Shown here: piece after piece, positions 20,752 to 32,996 of the stretch
How positions within the stretch are numbered: the stretch's first letter is position 1
Layout: every line of letters begins with the position of its first letter
Assembly: GCF_007830035.1 (NCBI RefSeq)
Contig: NZ_VLKN01000002.1
Span: 310,001 to 374,000 of the forward strand
DNA length: 64,000 nucleotides
Source: Luteimonas cucumeris
GTDB taxonomy: Bacteria > Pseudomonadota > Gammaproteobacteria > Xanthomonadales > Xanthomonadaceae
Direction: 5' to 3'
The notes under the pieces: generated by a model
The model's input: only the letters and a program-made list of their open reading frames with translations
Told to the model about the DNA's origin: nothing
Database searches by the model: none
Program-made: the position numbers and the translations under genes

Positions 20752-20785
20752 CAAAAAAAGAACGGCGGCCCAAGGGCCGCCGTTC
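20752..20785 (-). terminator. Rho-independent terminator of the TonB-dependent receptor gene
   Basis: On the minus strand a 12-bp perfect stem (GAACGGCGGCCC with its complement, 2-base loop) is followed by a run of eight T. It lies 24 bases past the receptor stop codon. Confidence 0.93.
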
Positions 20786-20808
20786 GAGTGGGTCGATCCG
20801 GTTCACTA

Positions 20809-23415
20809 TCAGTAGCTGACGCGGAAGGTTACGCCGTAGGTGCGCGGGGCGCCGAGGAAGGCGTTGTAGGAATTGAACGGATGGCCCGGCGCAGGCGAGA
20901 TGTTCTGCAACGGTGCGTCGAAGCCGACCTGCGCGTACTCGGCATCGGTCAGGTTCAGAGCCCACAGTTCCACCATCCAGCGTTTGGAGCTGGCGCCGAA
21001 GCCGACGCGTGCGTTCACTACCGTGTACGCGTCCTGGTGCTTTTCCGGATCCAGGTCGGAACCGGTGTTGTAGTCGGACATGTACTTCGCGCCGAGGTTG
21101 AAACGCGCCATCAGCGCGTTGGCGAATTCCCATTCGTAGGTCATCGCCGCCGTCGCCGACCAGTCGGGGGCGAAGCTGACCTGGCTGCCCGGCAACTTGT
21201 ACAGGTTGCCCGCCGGAGCGATGAAGTCCGCCGTGGGCGTCTCATCGCCATAGCTGGTGTCGGCGTACATCAGGCCGCCCTGCAGCAGCAGGCCCTTGCT
21301 CGCCTGCCACATGATTTCGGTATCGATGCCCTTGGACACCACTTCCGGAATCGAGCGCACCACGAAACTGGTGCCAAGGAAGCTGTTGAGCTGGAAATCG
21401 TCGTACTTCTGGTAGAACAGCGCACCGTTGAGCAGCAGGTTGCCGTCCAGCCAGGTCGTCTTGGAGCCCAGCTCATAGCTGTCGACGAACTCACCCGGGA
21501 ACGAAGTGTCGTCGACCGGGATCAGGCCATCGGTGCCGCTGGACAGGCCGGTATTGGACTGCACGCGATCGAGGTTGAAGCCGCCAGCCTTGTAGCCGCG
21601 CGCGAACGACGCATAACCCATGACCTGTTCGTTCCAGCGGTAGGCCGCCTTGATCGTGCCGGACCACTCCTTCTCCTCGCGCTCCTGGTGCGTGTCGCGG
21701 CCGTTGTGCGCCACGTTGGCCCAGGGCAGGCAGCTGTAGCCGACGATCTGGCGGATCAGCGTCTGCTGCGTGGCTGGCGGCAGCGAGGCGAACGGCACGC
21801 CGCGCGTGGTCAGCGCGGTAGCGATGCGGCCGATCGCAGCCGGACTGACCTGCCCGTTCGCGCCGAAGTACGAGCGGCAACCCGGGCTGCCGTTCGGATT
21901 GCTGTAGGCCGAATCGAGTTCCTTGTCCTCGGTGGTGTAACGCAGGCCCAGGGTCAGATCGAAGGCATCGGTCGCGTGCCATGTGTTGTTGGTGAACACC
22001 GCGAAGCTCTTGGCATTCTGCTTGTACTTGTCATTGGCACCAAAGCCGGCGAACACGGTGCCCGGAGCCAGGCCGGTCGCGTCGGCCAGGAAGCGCGGCG
22101 CGGTCGGCGATGCGGTCAGCGCCGGATTGATCAGCGCCAGCAATGCGGTCGACAGGTACGGCTCGTAGGCATTGCCGATCCGGTAGGTTTCGTTGCGGTC
22201 CAGGTCCTCGTCGGAATAGAACGCGCCGACCATCCAGTCGATCTTCTCGGTCGCGCCGGTCAGGCGGAATTCCTGGGTGAAGGTCTCGAAGCCGGTGAAC
22301 GACTCGTCCTGCCGCGGATTGCGATACAGCAGGTCGGCGCTGGAGAAATCGAAATCCAGCCCGTTGATCGCACCCCAGTCGCGGTAGGCGGTGATCGAGG
22401 TCAGCGTCGCCTCGTTGAGCCAGGGCGTGTTCCAGGTGACTTCGGCGGACAGGCCCTTGTCCTTGATGTCCTGTTCGGTGCTGCGGTTGCTCCACGCCTC
22501 GCGCGCGAACGGATCGGCCACCGGCGCGACGCCGCTGTCCGGCGACAACGCGTTGATGATGTCGCCGGTACGCCCGCGCACCGTGGTCACGCCGGTGCAG
22601 CAGTTCTCCTCGCGACTGGTGTAGTCGGCGATGAAGACGATGTCCAGGTCGTCGTTCGGCTCAACCAGCAGCTGCCCGCGCAGCGACTGGTAGTTCTGGT
22701 CGAAGTCGTCCTTTTCCTGGCGTGGTCCGGCGCCGGTGTGCACGTCGACGAAGCCGTCGCGGATGCGTTTGGTGCCGAACACGCGGAACGCGGCCTTCTC
22801 GCCCAGCGGTGCGTTGAACGCGCCGCTGACGCCGAGTGCGCCGTAGTTGCCGAAGGTGAATTCGCCGTCGACGCCGACCTCGTGGTTGGGGCGGCGGGTG
22901 ATGACGTTGATGACGCCGGCCGAGGTGTTCTTGCCGAACACCGTGCCCTGCGGACCCTTCAGCACCTCGATGCGTTCGATCTCGCCGAGGTCGCCGAAGC
23001 CGACGCCATTGCGCGGCCGATATACACCGTCGATCACCACGCCCACCGACGACTCCAGGCCGGCGTTGTCGCCGACGGTGCCGATGCCACGGATGCGGGC
23101 GGTGGTCTGCGCCTCGCTCTGGGTGCTGGTCACGGTCAGGCCCGGCACCAGCACCTGCATGTCCTTGACGTCACGCACGCCGGCGTCCTGCAGCTGCTGC
23201 TGCGACAGCGTGGTGATCGCGATCGGCACGTTCTGCAACTGCTCTTCGCGCTTCTGCGCGGTGACGACCAGCGTGCCCAGCGTTTTGGGCTGGTCCTCAT
23301 CGACGTTGCCGGTGACCGGCTTGGCATCCTGCGCCGACACTGACAACGGCATTGAAACCAGAACGGAAACAACCGCCAGCGCCAACAGGTTGCGCTGCAG
23401 ACCGGATGCCTTCAT
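20809..23415 (-). CDS. TonB-dependent outer membrane receptor
   Basis: An 868-residue outer membrane receptor with a signal peptide ([20 protein letters not shown]). The ATG at 23415 was chosen because it starts this signal peptide. A TonB-box-like [10 protein letters not shown] segment follows at about residue 45. The plug domain ([58 protein letters not shown]) covers about 55-170. The rest is the 22-strand barrel, ending in GVTFRVSY with the terminal aromatic residue. It imports an iron complex, cobalamin or sugar; the substrate cannot be told from the sequence. It is divergent from mutS with 217 bp between. Confidence 0.94.
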   Translation of the reverse strand: MKASGLQRNLLALAVVSVLVSMPLSVSAQDAKPVTGNVDEDQPKTLGTLVVTAQKREEQLQNVPIAITTLSQQQLQDAGVRDVKDMQVLVPGLTVTSTQSEAQTTARIRGIGTVGDNAGLESSVGVVIDGVYRPRNGVGFGDLGEIERIEVLKGPQGTVFGKNTSAGVINVITRRPNHEVGVDGEFTFGNYGALGVSGAFNAPLGEKAAFRVFGTKRIRDGFVDVHTGAGPRQEKDDFDQNYQSLRGQLLVEPNDDLDIVFIADYTSREENCCTGVTTVRGRTGDIINALSPDSGVAPVADPFAREAWSNRSTEQDIKDKGLSAEVTWNTPWLNEATLTSITAYRDWGAINGLDFDFSSADLLYRNPRQDESFTGFETFTQEFRLTGATEKIDWMVGAFYSDEDLDRNETYRIGNAYEPYLSTALLALINPALTASPTAPRFLADATGLAPGTVFAGFGANDKYKQNAKSFAVFTNNTWHATDAFDLTLGLRYTTEDKELDSAYSNPNGSPGCRSYFGANGQVSPAAIGRIATALTTRGVPFASLPPATQQTLIRQIVGYSCLPWANVAHNGRDTHQEREEKEWSGTIKAAYRWNEQVMGYASFARGYKAGGFNLDRVQSNTGLSSGTDGLIPVDDTSFPGEFVDSYELGSKTTWLDGNLLLNGALFYQKYDDFQLNSFLGTSFVVRSIPEVVSKGIDTEIMWQASKGLLLQGGLMYADTSYGDETPTADFIAPAGNLYKLPGSQVSFAPDWSATAAMTYEWEFANALMARFNLGAKYMSDYNTGSDLDPEKHQDAYTVVNARVGFGASSKRWMVELWALNLTDAEYAQVGFDAPLQNISPAPGHPFNSYNAFLGAPRTYGVTFRVSY

Positions 23416-23632
23416 GGAATGTCCCCTTGGGATGGATGGCTCACATCGAAAAACGACGGAAAGCACGGCCCAGGCCAGCGCCGGGCAACGCCAAGACCCT
23501 GGTGCCGGCAGGTGGGGGACCCCGGCTTCCCGTTGCGGATCTGCGAAGCGCAGCAACGGTATCACAGGACTGTACGGTCCAGCATTGAGCGATCAGGCAA
23601 ACTATGCGCCCTCTCCCGACCGCCCGGAATGC

Positions 23633-26257
23633 ATGTCCAGCGCCGCGCAGCACACGCCCTTGATGAAGCAGTTTTTCGCCGCCAAGGCCGAGCATCCCGA
23701 CGTGCTGCTGTTCTTCCGGATGGGCGATTTCTACGAGCTGTTCTACGACGATGCGCGCAAGGCAGCGCGGCTGCTCGACATCACCCTGACCCAGCGCGGC
23801 AATTCCGCTGGCCAGCCGATCCCGATGGCTGGCGTGCCCCACCACGCGGCCGAGGGTTATCTGGCGCGGCTGGTGGCATTGGGCGAGTCGGTGGCGATCT
23901 GCGAGCAGATCGGCGACCCGGCTGCCAGCAAGGGCCTGGTCGAGCGCAAGGTGGTGCGCATCGTCACTCCCGGCACGGTGACCGACGAAGCCCTACTGAG
24001 CGAACGTCGCGACACCTTGCTGCTGGCCGTGTCGCGCAACAAGCACGGTTATGGTCTGGCCTGGGCCGACCTGGCCGGCGGGCGCTTCCTGGCCAACGAA
24101 GTGATCGGCGACGACGCGCTGGAAGCGGAGCTGTCCCGCCTGGAGCCGGCCGAACTGCTGCTGCCCGACGAGGACGGCTGGCCGGCCTTCGTCGCCGCGC
24201 GCAATGGCCTGCGCCGACGCGCGCCGTGGCTCTTCGATGCCGATACCGGTCGCCGGCAACTGCTGCAGTTCTTCGGACTGCACGACCTGACCGGGTTCGG
24301 ACTGGAAGACCGCCCCTTGGCGATCGCCGCCGCCAGCGCGCTGCTCGGTTACGTCGAGGAAACCCAGAAGCAGCGCCTGCCGCACCTGACCGCCATCGCG
24401 ATCGAAGCCAGCGATGGCGCGATCGCGATGAATGCCGCCACGCGCCGGCACCTGGAACTGGACACGCGCGTCGATGGCGACAGCAGGCACACGCTGCTGG
24501 GCGTGCTCGACACGACGATCACGCCGATGGGCGGACGCCTGCTGCGGCGCTGGCTGCACAGGCCGCTGCGCGATCGGCGCATCGTCGGCGAGCGCCACCA
24601 TGCGGTCGCCACGCTGATCGATCAGGGCGCGGAACGATCCCTGCGCGAGAACTTCCGCGCGCTCGGCGATCTGGAACGCATCCTGTCGCGCATCGCCCTG
24701 CGTTCGGCGCGACCGCGCGACCTGAGTACGCTGCGCGACGGCCTGGCGCTGCTGCCCGACCTGCGCGTCCTGCTTTCCCCGCTCGATTCGCCGCGACTGC
24801 AGGCACTGCTCGCCGAGTTCGGCGAACACGACGCCGAGGCCACGTTGCTTGCGCAGGCTCTTGTCGAACAGCCGCCGGTGCTGGCCCGCGACGGCGGCAT
24901 CTTCGCCGCAGGCTACGACGCCGAGCTCGACGAACTGCGCACGCTGTCCACCCACGCCGACCAGTTCCTGATCGACCTCGAAGCGCGCGAACGCGAGGCC
25001 AGCGGCATCGCCTCGCTGAAGGTCGGCTACAACCGCGTGCACGGCTACTTCATCGAGATCAGCAAGGGTCAGTCCGCGCGCGCGCCGACGCACTACACGC
25101 GGCGGCAGACGCTGACCGGCGCCGAGCGCTACATCACCGAGGAGTTGAAGGCGTTCGAGGACAAGGTCCTGTCCGCGCGCGAGCGCGCGTTGTCGCGCGA
25201 GAAACTGCTGTACGAAGGACTGCTCGATGCCCTCAACGCACGGCTGGAACCGCTCAGGCATTGCGCCGCCGCGCTGAGCGAGCTCGATGTGCTGGCCTGC
25301 TTCGCCGAACGCGCGCAGCAGTTGGACTGGTCATCACCGCAGCTGTCCGATGCGCCCGGCCTGCGCATCGAACGCGGCCGCCATCCGGTGGTGGAAGCGG
25401 TGCGCGCGGAACCGTTCACGCCCAACGATCTCATGCTGGGCAATGCCGCCCATGGTGAGCCTGTCGAGCGATCCGCTCATGGTGAGCCTGTCGAACCACG
25501 CATGCTGGTGATCACCGGCCCGAACATGGGCGGCAAGAGCACCTACATGCGCCAGAACGCCTTGATCGTGCTGCTGGCGCACATCGGCAGCTTCGTGCCG
25601 GCGGCGCGCGCGGAGATCGGCCCGATCGACCGCATCCTGACCCGCATCGGCGCCGGCGACGACCTCGCACGCGGGCAGTCGACCTTCATGGTCGAGATGG
25701 CCGAGACCAGCTACATCCTGCACCACGCCACCGCACAGTCGCTGGTGCTGATGGACGAGATCGGCCGCGGCACGTCGACTTACGACGGCCTCGCGCTGGC
25801 CGATGCGGTCGCGCGTCATCTGGCCGGAGTCAACCGCTGCTACACGCTGTTCGCGACGCATTACTTCGAACTGACCGCGCTGGCCGAGCCCAACAGCGGC
25901 ATCGCCAACGTGCACCTGGATGCGGTCGAGCATCGCGACGCGGGCGGCGAGGACGCGCTGGTGTTCATGCACGCGGTCAAGGACGGACCGGCCGACCGCA
26001 GCTTCGGTCTGCAGGTGGCCGCGCTGGCCGGGCTGCCGAAGTCGGTGGTGAAGCAGGCGCGCGGCCGGCTCGCGGAACTGGAGCAACGCGGCGACTCGCG
26101 CGCCGCCACCGTCACACCGGTCGCGCTCGACAGTCCGCAGCAGATCGGCCTGTTCGCACCCGCCTCCGCCGCCCTCGATGCGCTGGCGGCGATCGATCCG
26201 GACGAACTGACGCCGAAGCAGGCACTGGAAGCGCTGTATCGCCTGAAGGCGCTGTAG
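23633..26257 (+). CDS. mutS: DNA mismatch repair ATPase MutS (with in-frame repeat insertion)
   Basis: An 874-residue mismatch sensor. The start [18 protein letters not shown] at 23633 precedes the mismatch-binding domain with its FYELF motif ([14 protein letters not shown]). The core, lever and clamp domains follow. The ATPase has Walker [10 protein letters not shown] (about residues 629-637), [12 protein letters not shown], and FATHYFELT. The C-terminal dimerisation tail ends [16 protein letters not shown]. Unusually, 17 residues (606-622, [17 protein letters not shown]) stand between the conserved NDLML and the MLVITGP strand that leads into Walker A. They are encoded by a tandem DNA repeat. 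The frame is intact, so the protein is probably functional. Confidence 0.97.
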   Translation: MSSAAQHTPLMKQFFAAKAEHPDVLLFFRMGDFYELFYDDARKAARLLDITLTQRGNSAGQPIPMAGVPHHAAEGYLARLVALGESVAICEQIGDPAASKGLVERKVVRIVTPGTVTDEALLSERRDTLLLAVSRNKHGYGLAWADLAGGRFLANEVIGDDALEAELSRLEPAELLLPDEDGWPAFVAARNGLRRRAPWLFDADTGRRQLLQFFGLHDLTGFGLEDRPLAIAAASALLGYVEETQKQRLPHLTAIAIEASDGAIAMNAATRRHLELDTRVDGDSRHTLLGVLDTTITPMGGRLLRRWLHRPLRDRRIVGERHHAVATLIDQGAERSLRENFRALGDLERILSRIALRSARPRDLSTLRDGLALLPDLRVLLSPLDSPRLQALLAEFGEHDAEATLLAQALVEQPPVLARDGGIFAAGYDAELDELRTLSTHADQFLIDLEAREREASGIASLKVGYNRVHGYFIEISKGQSARAPTHYTRRQTLTGAERYITEELKAFEDKVLSARERALSREKLLYEGLLDALNARLEPLRHCAAALSELDVLACFAERAQQLDWSSPQLSDAPGLRIERGRHPVVEAVRAEPFTPNDLMLGNAAHGEPVERSAHGEPVEPRMLVITGPNMGGKSTYMRQNALIVLLAHIGSFVPAARAEIGPIDRILTRIGAGDDLARGQSTFMVEMAETSYILHHATAQSLVLMDEIGRGTSTYDGLALADAVARHLAGVNRCYTLFATHYFELTALAEPNSGIANVHLDAVEHRDAGGEDALVFMHAVKDGPADRSFGLQVAALAGLPKSVVKQARGRLAELEQRGDSRAATVTPVALDSPQQIGLFAPASAALDALAAIDPDELTPKQALEALYRLKAL
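25448..25498. repeat. Tandem 27-bp repeat inserted in frame in mutS
   Basis: CATGGTGAGCCTGTCGA occurs at 25451-25467 and again at 25478-25494, a 27-bp period. The encoded HGEPVE text is absent from the same place in E. coli MutS, where the strand follows directly. The sequence resembles dispersed intergenic palindromes of the form GCTCATGGTGAGCCTGTCGAAC (family resemblance from memory). Confidence 0.85.
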
Positions 26258-26270
26258 GAATTCTGTTTGT

Positions 26271-26339
26271 CGTAGCGTGTGCCGTGCGCACGATCGGTGG
26301 CTTCGACGCGACACGTTCGTGCGCACAGCGCACGCTACG
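26271..26339. repeat. Palindromic element (family TAGCGTG...CACGA), copy 1
   Basis: Two 23-bp arms, 26271-26293 and 26317-26339, are reverse complements with two mismatches, around a 23-bp loop. The element begins 13 bases after the mutS stop. A diverged second copy lies at 40212-40272. It has no T-run and so is not a standard terminator. The remainder of the gap to 26496 shows no feature. Confidence 0.88.
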
Positions 26340-26496
26340 GCCGGCGATCAAATGTGGCTTCGCGACCAGCAGCAGCTTGGCGCGGCGAAACGGGGTTGCA
26401 GGCAGGATCATCCAAGAGGATGGAACACCGCCACCTTTTCGATTTCGTAACGGATGCCGGCCTACTGTCTGCCTTCACCCGCAGCCAGAGCCCGCC

Positions 26497-27138
26497 ATGA
26501 ATGCCTCGTCTTCGCTGACCGACGACCTCGCCTCGCAACTGCAGGGCGCACCGCTGCAACAGATCGCCCAGCAACTGGGTGTCGATCCATCGCAGGCCAA
26601 TGCCGCAGTCGGTGCGGCGCTGCCGTTGCTGATGGGTGCACTTGGCCGCAATGCCAGCCAGCCACAGGGTGCGCAGGCGCTGTTCGGCGCCTTGCAGAAA
26701 GACCATGCCGGCCTCGACCTGGGCAGCGTGCTGGGGTCGGTACTTGGCGGCGGTGGCCAGGGCGAACGGATCCTCGGCCACGTGCTCGGCGATCGCGAAC
26801 CGCGTGCCGAACAGGCGCTGGGACAGGCGACCGGGCTCGGCGGCGACAAGGCCAACATGCTGCTGCGCTGGCTGGCGCCGATCGTGATGGCCTACCTCGC
26901 CAAGCGCATGTTCGACCAGCGCCAGGGCACGACCGAGGTCGCCGGCAACGACGCCGCCTCGTCACCGCAGGCACTGGGCGACATCCTCGGCCAGGAACGG
27001 CAGCGCATCGGCGAGCAGGGCGGACTCGGCGGCGGAATGATGAGCGCCGTACTCGACCAGGATGCCGACGGTGACGTCGACCTGTCGGACCTGATGAGGG
27101 TTGGCCAGTCGCTCCTCGGCAATCTTCCCCGCGCCTGA
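26497..27138 (+). CDS. DUF937 (YidB-like) protein with a calcium-loop-like C-terminus
   Basis: A 213-residue protein starting MNASSSLTDDLASQLQGAPLQQIA. The DUF937 region covers about residues 5-130: repeated helical segments with LGVDPSQANAAVGAALPLLMGAL, and WLAPIVMAYLAKRM. The C-terminus carries DQDADGDVDLSDL, a D-x-D-x-D-G loop like those of EF-hand and dockerin calcium sites. No signal peptide is seen. The function of DUF937 proteins is not known. It lies between mutS and katG on the same strand, with its own 5' space. Confidence 0.85.
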   Translation: MNASSSLTDDLASQLQGAPLQQIAQQLGVDPSQANAAVGAALPLLMGALGRNASQPQGAQALFGALQKDHAGLDLGSVLGSVLGGGGQGERILGHVLGDREPRAEQALGQATGLGGDKANMLLRWLAPIVMAYLAKRMFDQRQGTTEVAGNDAASSPQALGDILGQERQRIGEQGGLGGGMMSAVLDQDADGDVDLSDLMRVGQSLLGNLPRA

Positions 27139-27219
27139 CGCCCTCGCCCACCCGCACAAGCCAGAACCGGTGCGACGACTCCGTAGTCTTGCCGACCGCG
27201 TGTAACCGCGCGACGAACA

Positions 27220-27234
27220 ATAGCTATTGCCTAT
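27220..27234. promoter_or_regulatory. Candidate OxyR half-site upstream of katG
   Basis: ATAG-N7-CTAT is read here, which is half of the OxyR consensus ATAGN7CTATN7ATAGN7CTAT. It lies 81 bases before the katG start. The adjoining positions do not match the second half, so it is only a candidate. Confidence 0.4.
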
Positions 27235-27263
27235 CGACAACTTCGCTTCATTCAATTTCATAA

Positions 27264-29561
<2,298 letters not shown>

Positions 29562-29591
29562 CCTGCTCACTGCTTCGCGACGCTACAAAAG

Positions 29592-29621
29592 GAACGCCGG
29601 CCTGTGCCGGCGTTCTTTTTT
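29592..29621 (+). terminator. Rho-independent terminator of katG
   Basis: A perfect 10-bp stem GAACGCCGGC/GCCGGCGTTC with a CTGT loop is followed by seven T. It lies between katG and the convergent hslR. Confidence 0.93.
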
Positions 29622-29648
29622 TCGGCGCCGTAACGCCCTGCCCGCGCT

Positions 29649-30086
29649 TCAGGTCGCGTCGATGTCGCCCAGCGCGCGGATCAGCTTGCGCGCACGCTTG
29701 TCGGGCTTGGTCAGTGGCGCCTGGTAGCCAGCACGTGCCGCACGCAACTCGGCGCGACGCGCTTCACGCGCCAGCCGCGATTCGTCCGACTCCCGATACA
29801 GCGTCTGTGCGACGGCGCCCGAACCACGCCGATCGCTGGTCGCGACCACTTCGATCGCGAAGACTTCCTCGCCGCGCACGACCTTCATCGCGTCGCCGAC
29901 CTGCACGTTGCGCGAAGCCTTGGCACGCTGGCCGCCGACGTCGACCTTGCCGGTCTCGATCGCCTGCTTCGCCAGGCTGCGCGTCCTGAAGAAGCGCGCG
30001 GCCCACAGCCAGAGGTCGAGCCGTACCGCGGGCGGCGGCGCGGCAGCGCGCGGATCTTCGTCGGTTCGATGCGGCATCCACGCCAT
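29649..30086 (-). CDS. hslR: Heat-shock S4 RNA-binding protein HslR (Hsp15)
   Basis: A 145-residue protein with an S4 domain in residues about 20-80: VRLDLWLWAARFFRTRSLAKQAI and KVDVGGQRAKASRNVQVGD are the Hsp15 signature, split here at the loop. Hsp15 binds 50S subunits that carry nascent chains after heat shock and helps recycle them. The basic C-terminus is usual. The start is either 30086 (MAWMPHRTDE) or 30077; further upstream the open frame overlaps the divergent MATE gene and is not conserved-looking. Confidence 0.93.
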   Translation of the reverse strand: MAWMPHRTDEDPRAAAPPPAVRLDLWLWAARFFRTRSLAKQAIETGKVDVGGQRAKASRNVQVGDAMKVVRGEEVFAIEVVATSDRRGSGAVAQTLYRESDESRLAREARRAELRAARAGYQAPLTKPDKRARKLIRALGDIDAT

Positions 30087-30128
30087 TTTACCGTACGCCT
30101 CGCAGCCGTCTGGCAAGATGCGGCGAAG

Positions 30129-31574
30129 ATGAAGACCTCGCTCGATCTCACACGCGGCCCGATCGGCTCCACGCTGTTCGTGTTCGCGCTGCCGATCCTC
30201 GCCGGCAACGTACTGCAGTCGCTCAATGGCTCGGTCAACGCGATCTGGGTCGGGCGCTTCCTCGGCGAACAGGCGCTGACGGCGACGGCGAACGCCAACA
30301 ACATCATGTTCTTCCTGATCGGCGCGATCTTCGGCGTCGGCATGGCCGCGACGATCCTGGTCGGCCAGGCGATCGGCGCCAAGGACATGGCGCAGGCCAA
30401 GCGCGTGATCGGCACCAGTGCGACGTTCTTCTTCGGCGTCTCGCTGGTCGTTGCCTGCATCGGCATGCCGCTGTCGCGCCACATTCTGGCGTGGATGAGC
30501 ACGCCGCCGGAAGCCCTGCCGCTGGCCGAAGCTTATCTGCGCATCATTTTCATGGCAGTGCCGTTCCTGTACATGTTCGCGTTCCTGTCGGCGATCCTGC
30601 GCGGCTCTGGCGATACCCGCACGCCGTTCGCGTTCCTGCTGCTGGTGGTGCTGCTCGACATCGTCTTCAATCCGCTGCTGATCTTCGGCATCGGCCCGTT
30701 TCCGGAAATGGGCATCGCCGGCTCGGCGACCGCGACCCTGATCTCCAATGTGATCAGCCTGGTCGCGCTGATCCTGTGGCTGCGGCATCGCCGCCATCCG
30801 CTGTGGATCAGCCGCCACGAAAACGCAGTGTACAAGCCTGACCTGGCGATCCTGCGCGCACTGGTGGTCAAGGGCGTGCCGATGGGCCTGCAGATGATCC
30901 TGATCTCGCTGGCGATGATCATGATGATCAGCATGGTCAATGCCTATGGCGTCGACACCACTTCAGCCTATGGCGCCGCCTTGCAGTTATGGACCTACGT
31001 GCAGATGCCGGCGATGGCGATCGGCGCGGCATGTTCGTCGATGGCTGCGCAGAATGTCGGTGCAGGGCGCTGGGACCGCGTCGACGGCACCGCACGCACC
31101 GGCACGCTGTTCAACTTCCTGATGACCGGCGCCCTGATCCTGCCGCTGGTCCTGTTCGATCGCAGCATCCTGTCGCTGTTCATGCCCGAAGGCAGCGCGG
31201 CGCTGGAACATGCGCGCCATCTGAACCACATCGCGGTGTGGTCTTTCCTGTTCTTCGGCGTGACCTTCGTCGTTTCCGGCGTGGTGCGCGCTACCGGCGC
31301 GGTGATTCCACCGCTGGTGATACTCGGCATCGCGCTATGGGGCATCCGCATCCCATTTGCCAAACTGCTGCAACCGACGCTGGGCGCCGACGCGATCTGG
31401 TGGAGCTTCCCTGCCAGCGCCCTGTGCGCGATGCTGATGTCGCTGGCGTATTACAGATGGGGCAACTGGCGGAAAGCGACCATGCTGCCAGCAGAACCGG
31501 ATGGCATCGCGGTACCGGCGGAAATTCCGGCGCAACCGCCATCGCCCGTGGCCGACCAGGGGCCGCGGGCTTGA
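30129..31574 (+). CDS. MATE-family multidrug/efflux transporter
   Basis: A 481-residue inner-membrane protein with about twelve hydrophobic segments. LPILAGNVLQSLNGSVNAIWVGRFLG at the start is the MATE opening, and GDTRTPF after the fifth segment with the matching RATGAVIPP in the second half are the internal-repeat motifs. MATE proteins export cationic drugs or metabolites in exchange for H+ or Na+. The ATG at 30129 follows the divergent hslR start by 42 bp, so both promoters lie within or beside the coding ends. The substrate is not determinable. Confidence 0.93.
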   Translation: MKTSLDLTRGPIGSTLFVFALPILAGNVLQSLNGSVNAIWVGRFLGEQALTATANANNIMFFLIGAIFGVGMAATILVGQAIGAKDMAQAKRVIGTSATFFFGVSLVVACIGMPLSRHILAWMSTPPEALPLAEAYLRIIFMAVPFLYMFAFLSAILRGSGDTRTPFAFLLLVVLLDIVFNPLLIFGIGPFPEMGIAGSATATLISNVISLVALILWLRHRRHPLWISRHENAVYKPDLAILRALVVKGVPMGLQMILISLAMIMMISMVNAYGVDTTSAYGAALQLWTYVQMPAMAIGAACSSMAAQNVGAGRWDRVDGTARTGTLFNFLMTGALILPLVLFDRSILSLFMPEGSAALEHARHLNHIAVWSFLFFGVTFVVSGVVRATGAVIPPLVILGIALWGIRIPFAKLLQPTLGADAIWWSFPASALCAMLMSLAYYRWGNWRKATMLPAEPDGIAVPAEIPAQPPSPVADQGPRA

Positions 31575-31618
31575 GTTCGGCTGCCGATGCCACGAAGCCG
31601 CTCTGCGGCAGGCCGACG

Positions 31619-32242
31619 ATGCCGAGACTCCTGCCGTGGATCGCACTGCCGATCTACCTTGCCATCGGCACCGCCGCGGCGGTCACGCCCACGATCGATG
31701 GCGTCGCCAAGCCCGGCGAGTGGGCCGGTGCGCGCCGTGAAAAGCTGGTCGGCGGCGGTGAGGTATGGCTATTGCGGGCAGGCAACGACTTGTATGTTGC
31801 GGTCGAAGGAAGCGGCACGGGCTTTCCGAGCCTGTGCGTGGGCGACGCGGATCGCGTCGAGGTACTGCACGCGTCAGCCGCATTGGGGACGGTTGCATAC
31901 CAGCGCGGCGCGAAAGCCTGGTCGCGCGGACCGGGATTCGAATGGCGAGTACGCGATCTGCCCGAGCCTGCACCGACGCTCTCCACCGATCGCGAATCGT
32001 TCCTGAAGGAACAGCGCTGGCTCGCCAACACCAGTCGCACAGGCGCGCCATTTCGGGAGTTCAGGATCATCCTCGACGCGGGGCGCCGCTTCCTCGGCGT
32101 CGTGTTCCTGTCCACGAACGGAATGCAGGCGGCGTACTGGCCGGCATCGGTGAATGACGGTTGCCGCGACATGGATCTACTTCGCGGCGAAGCACCCCAC
32201 TCGGTTGAACTGACGCCATCGCGCTGGCACGACATCGAGTGA
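31619..32242 (+). CDS. Secreted protein of unknown function
   Basis: A 207-residue protein with a signal peptide (LLPWIALPIYLAIGTAAAVTP). After it comes TIDGVAKPGEWAGARR, a motif seen at the start of carbohydrate-binding CBM9-like/DOMON-type domains of exported proteins, followed by LLRAGNDLYVAVEG, which fits the same beta-sandwich. I do not recognise a catalytic site. The GC-rich codon use matches its neighbours. It starts 44 bp after the MATE stop and may be co-transcribed. It is periplasmic or surface-exposed by inference. Confidence 0.75.
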   Translation: MPRLLPWIALPIYLAIGTAAAVTPTIDGVAKPGEWAGARREKLVGGGEVWLLRAGNDLYVAVEGSGTGFPSLCVGDADRVEVLHASAALGTVAYQRGAKAWSRGPGFEWRVRDLPEPAPTLSTDRESFLKEQRWLANTSRTGAPFREFRIILDAGRRFLGVVFLSTNGMQAAYWPASVNDGCRDMDLLRGEAPHSVELTPSRWHDIE

Positions 32243-32296
32243 CTCGTAGGTTCTGTCGACAGCGCCGCACGCAGACGTCGATCTGCATCCAAAACA

Positions 32297-32322
32297 AAAC
32301 GGCCACCCGAAGGTGGCCGTTT
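32297..32322. terminator. Rho-independent terminator of the rpsP-rplS operon
   Basis: The stem AAACGGCCACC/GGTGGCCGTTT with a CGAA tetraloop and flanking A/T bases lies 23 bp past the rplS stop on the minus strand, and 54 bp past the convergent 31619 gene. Confidence 0.85.
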
Positions 32323-32345
32323 GCATATCGAATGAGGCGGAAAAC

Positions 32346-32747
32346 TTACTCGGCGGAAGCGGCCGCGGCACTCTTGGCCTTGGCGTGTGCAGCCAGATCT
32401 TCCTTGATGCGAGCCTTCTTGCCTTCCAGGCCACGCAGGTAATACAGCTTGCCGGCGCGGACCGCGCCGCGGCGCTTGACCTGCACCGAGTCGATGGTGG
32501 CGCTGTGGGTCTGGAAGACGCGCTCGACGCCGTAGCCGTGCGAGATCTTGCGCACGGTGAAGGCGGAGTTGAGGCCGGCGTTCTTCTTGCCGATCACGAC
32601 GCCCTCGTAGGCCTGCACGCGCTCGCGGTTGCCTTCCTTCACCTTGACGTTGACGACGACGGTGTCGCCCGGGCCGAAGTCGGGCAGCTGGCGCTGCACC
32701 TGGGCGGCTTCGAAATCCTGCAACAGGGTATGGATGGAATTGGTCAT
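32346..32747 (-). CDS. rplS: 50S ribosomal protein L19
   Basis: A 133-residue protein. [29 protein letters not shown] and the [19 protein letters not shown] segment are the L19 core (both shown only in part by position: residues 24-52 and 68-86). L19 sits at the subunit interface of the 50S. The alanine/lysine-rich tail after residue 115 is longer than in E. coli. It is the last gene of the rpsP-rimM-trmD-rplS operon, though 244 bp with a palindromic element separate it from trmD. Confidence 0.97.
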   Translation of the reverse strand: MTNSIHTLLQDFEAAQVQRQLPDFGPGDTVVVNVKVKEGNRERVQAYEGVVIGKKNAGLNSAFTVRKISHGYGVERVFQTHSATIDSVQVKRRGAVRAGKLYYLRGLEGKKARIKEDLAAHAKAKSAAAASAE

Positions 32748-32886
32748 GGCGCGGCCTGCTTGATCTGGGTTCTGTCGTTATTGGATGCCGGGTCGACCTG
32801 CGGGCAGGCGCCTGACGATAGAGCGAAGCCGCGCATTATAGCGGCCTTTTTCCTTGCGTGGCTAGGGTTTAGCGTTCCGCATGAGG

Positions 32887-32996
32887 GTGGGCCTTGGCCC
32901 ACAGCCTGTGACTATCCGTATCCCCGCGATCAGCTCGGAGCGCCGGTTTTGACGCGCACCTCACCAGCCCGATGGTGGGCCGGGGCCCGCCCTACG
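32887..32996. repeat. Dispersed-repeat-like element with inverted GTGGGCC blocks, overlapping the trmD stop
   Basis: A short hairpin GTGGGCCTTGGCCCAC (32887-32902) and a second block, GTGGGCCGGGGCCCGCC and following (32975-32996), frame about 70 bp. The second block supplies the TAG stop of trmD. The layout resembles intergenic repeats of xanthomonads with GGCCCACC blocks (from memory). No gene is seen in this gap. Confidence 0.6.

Noticed and set aside
20437-23343. A 968-codon open frame on the + strand
   Set aside because: It is antisense to the TonB-dependent receptor and has the biased Arg/Val/Gly composition of a shadow frame.
30087-30818. Long upstream extension of hslR
   Set aside because: The extension runs antisense through the MATE gene and is His/Gln/Arg low-complexity text; Hsp15 has the normal length from 30086 or 30077.
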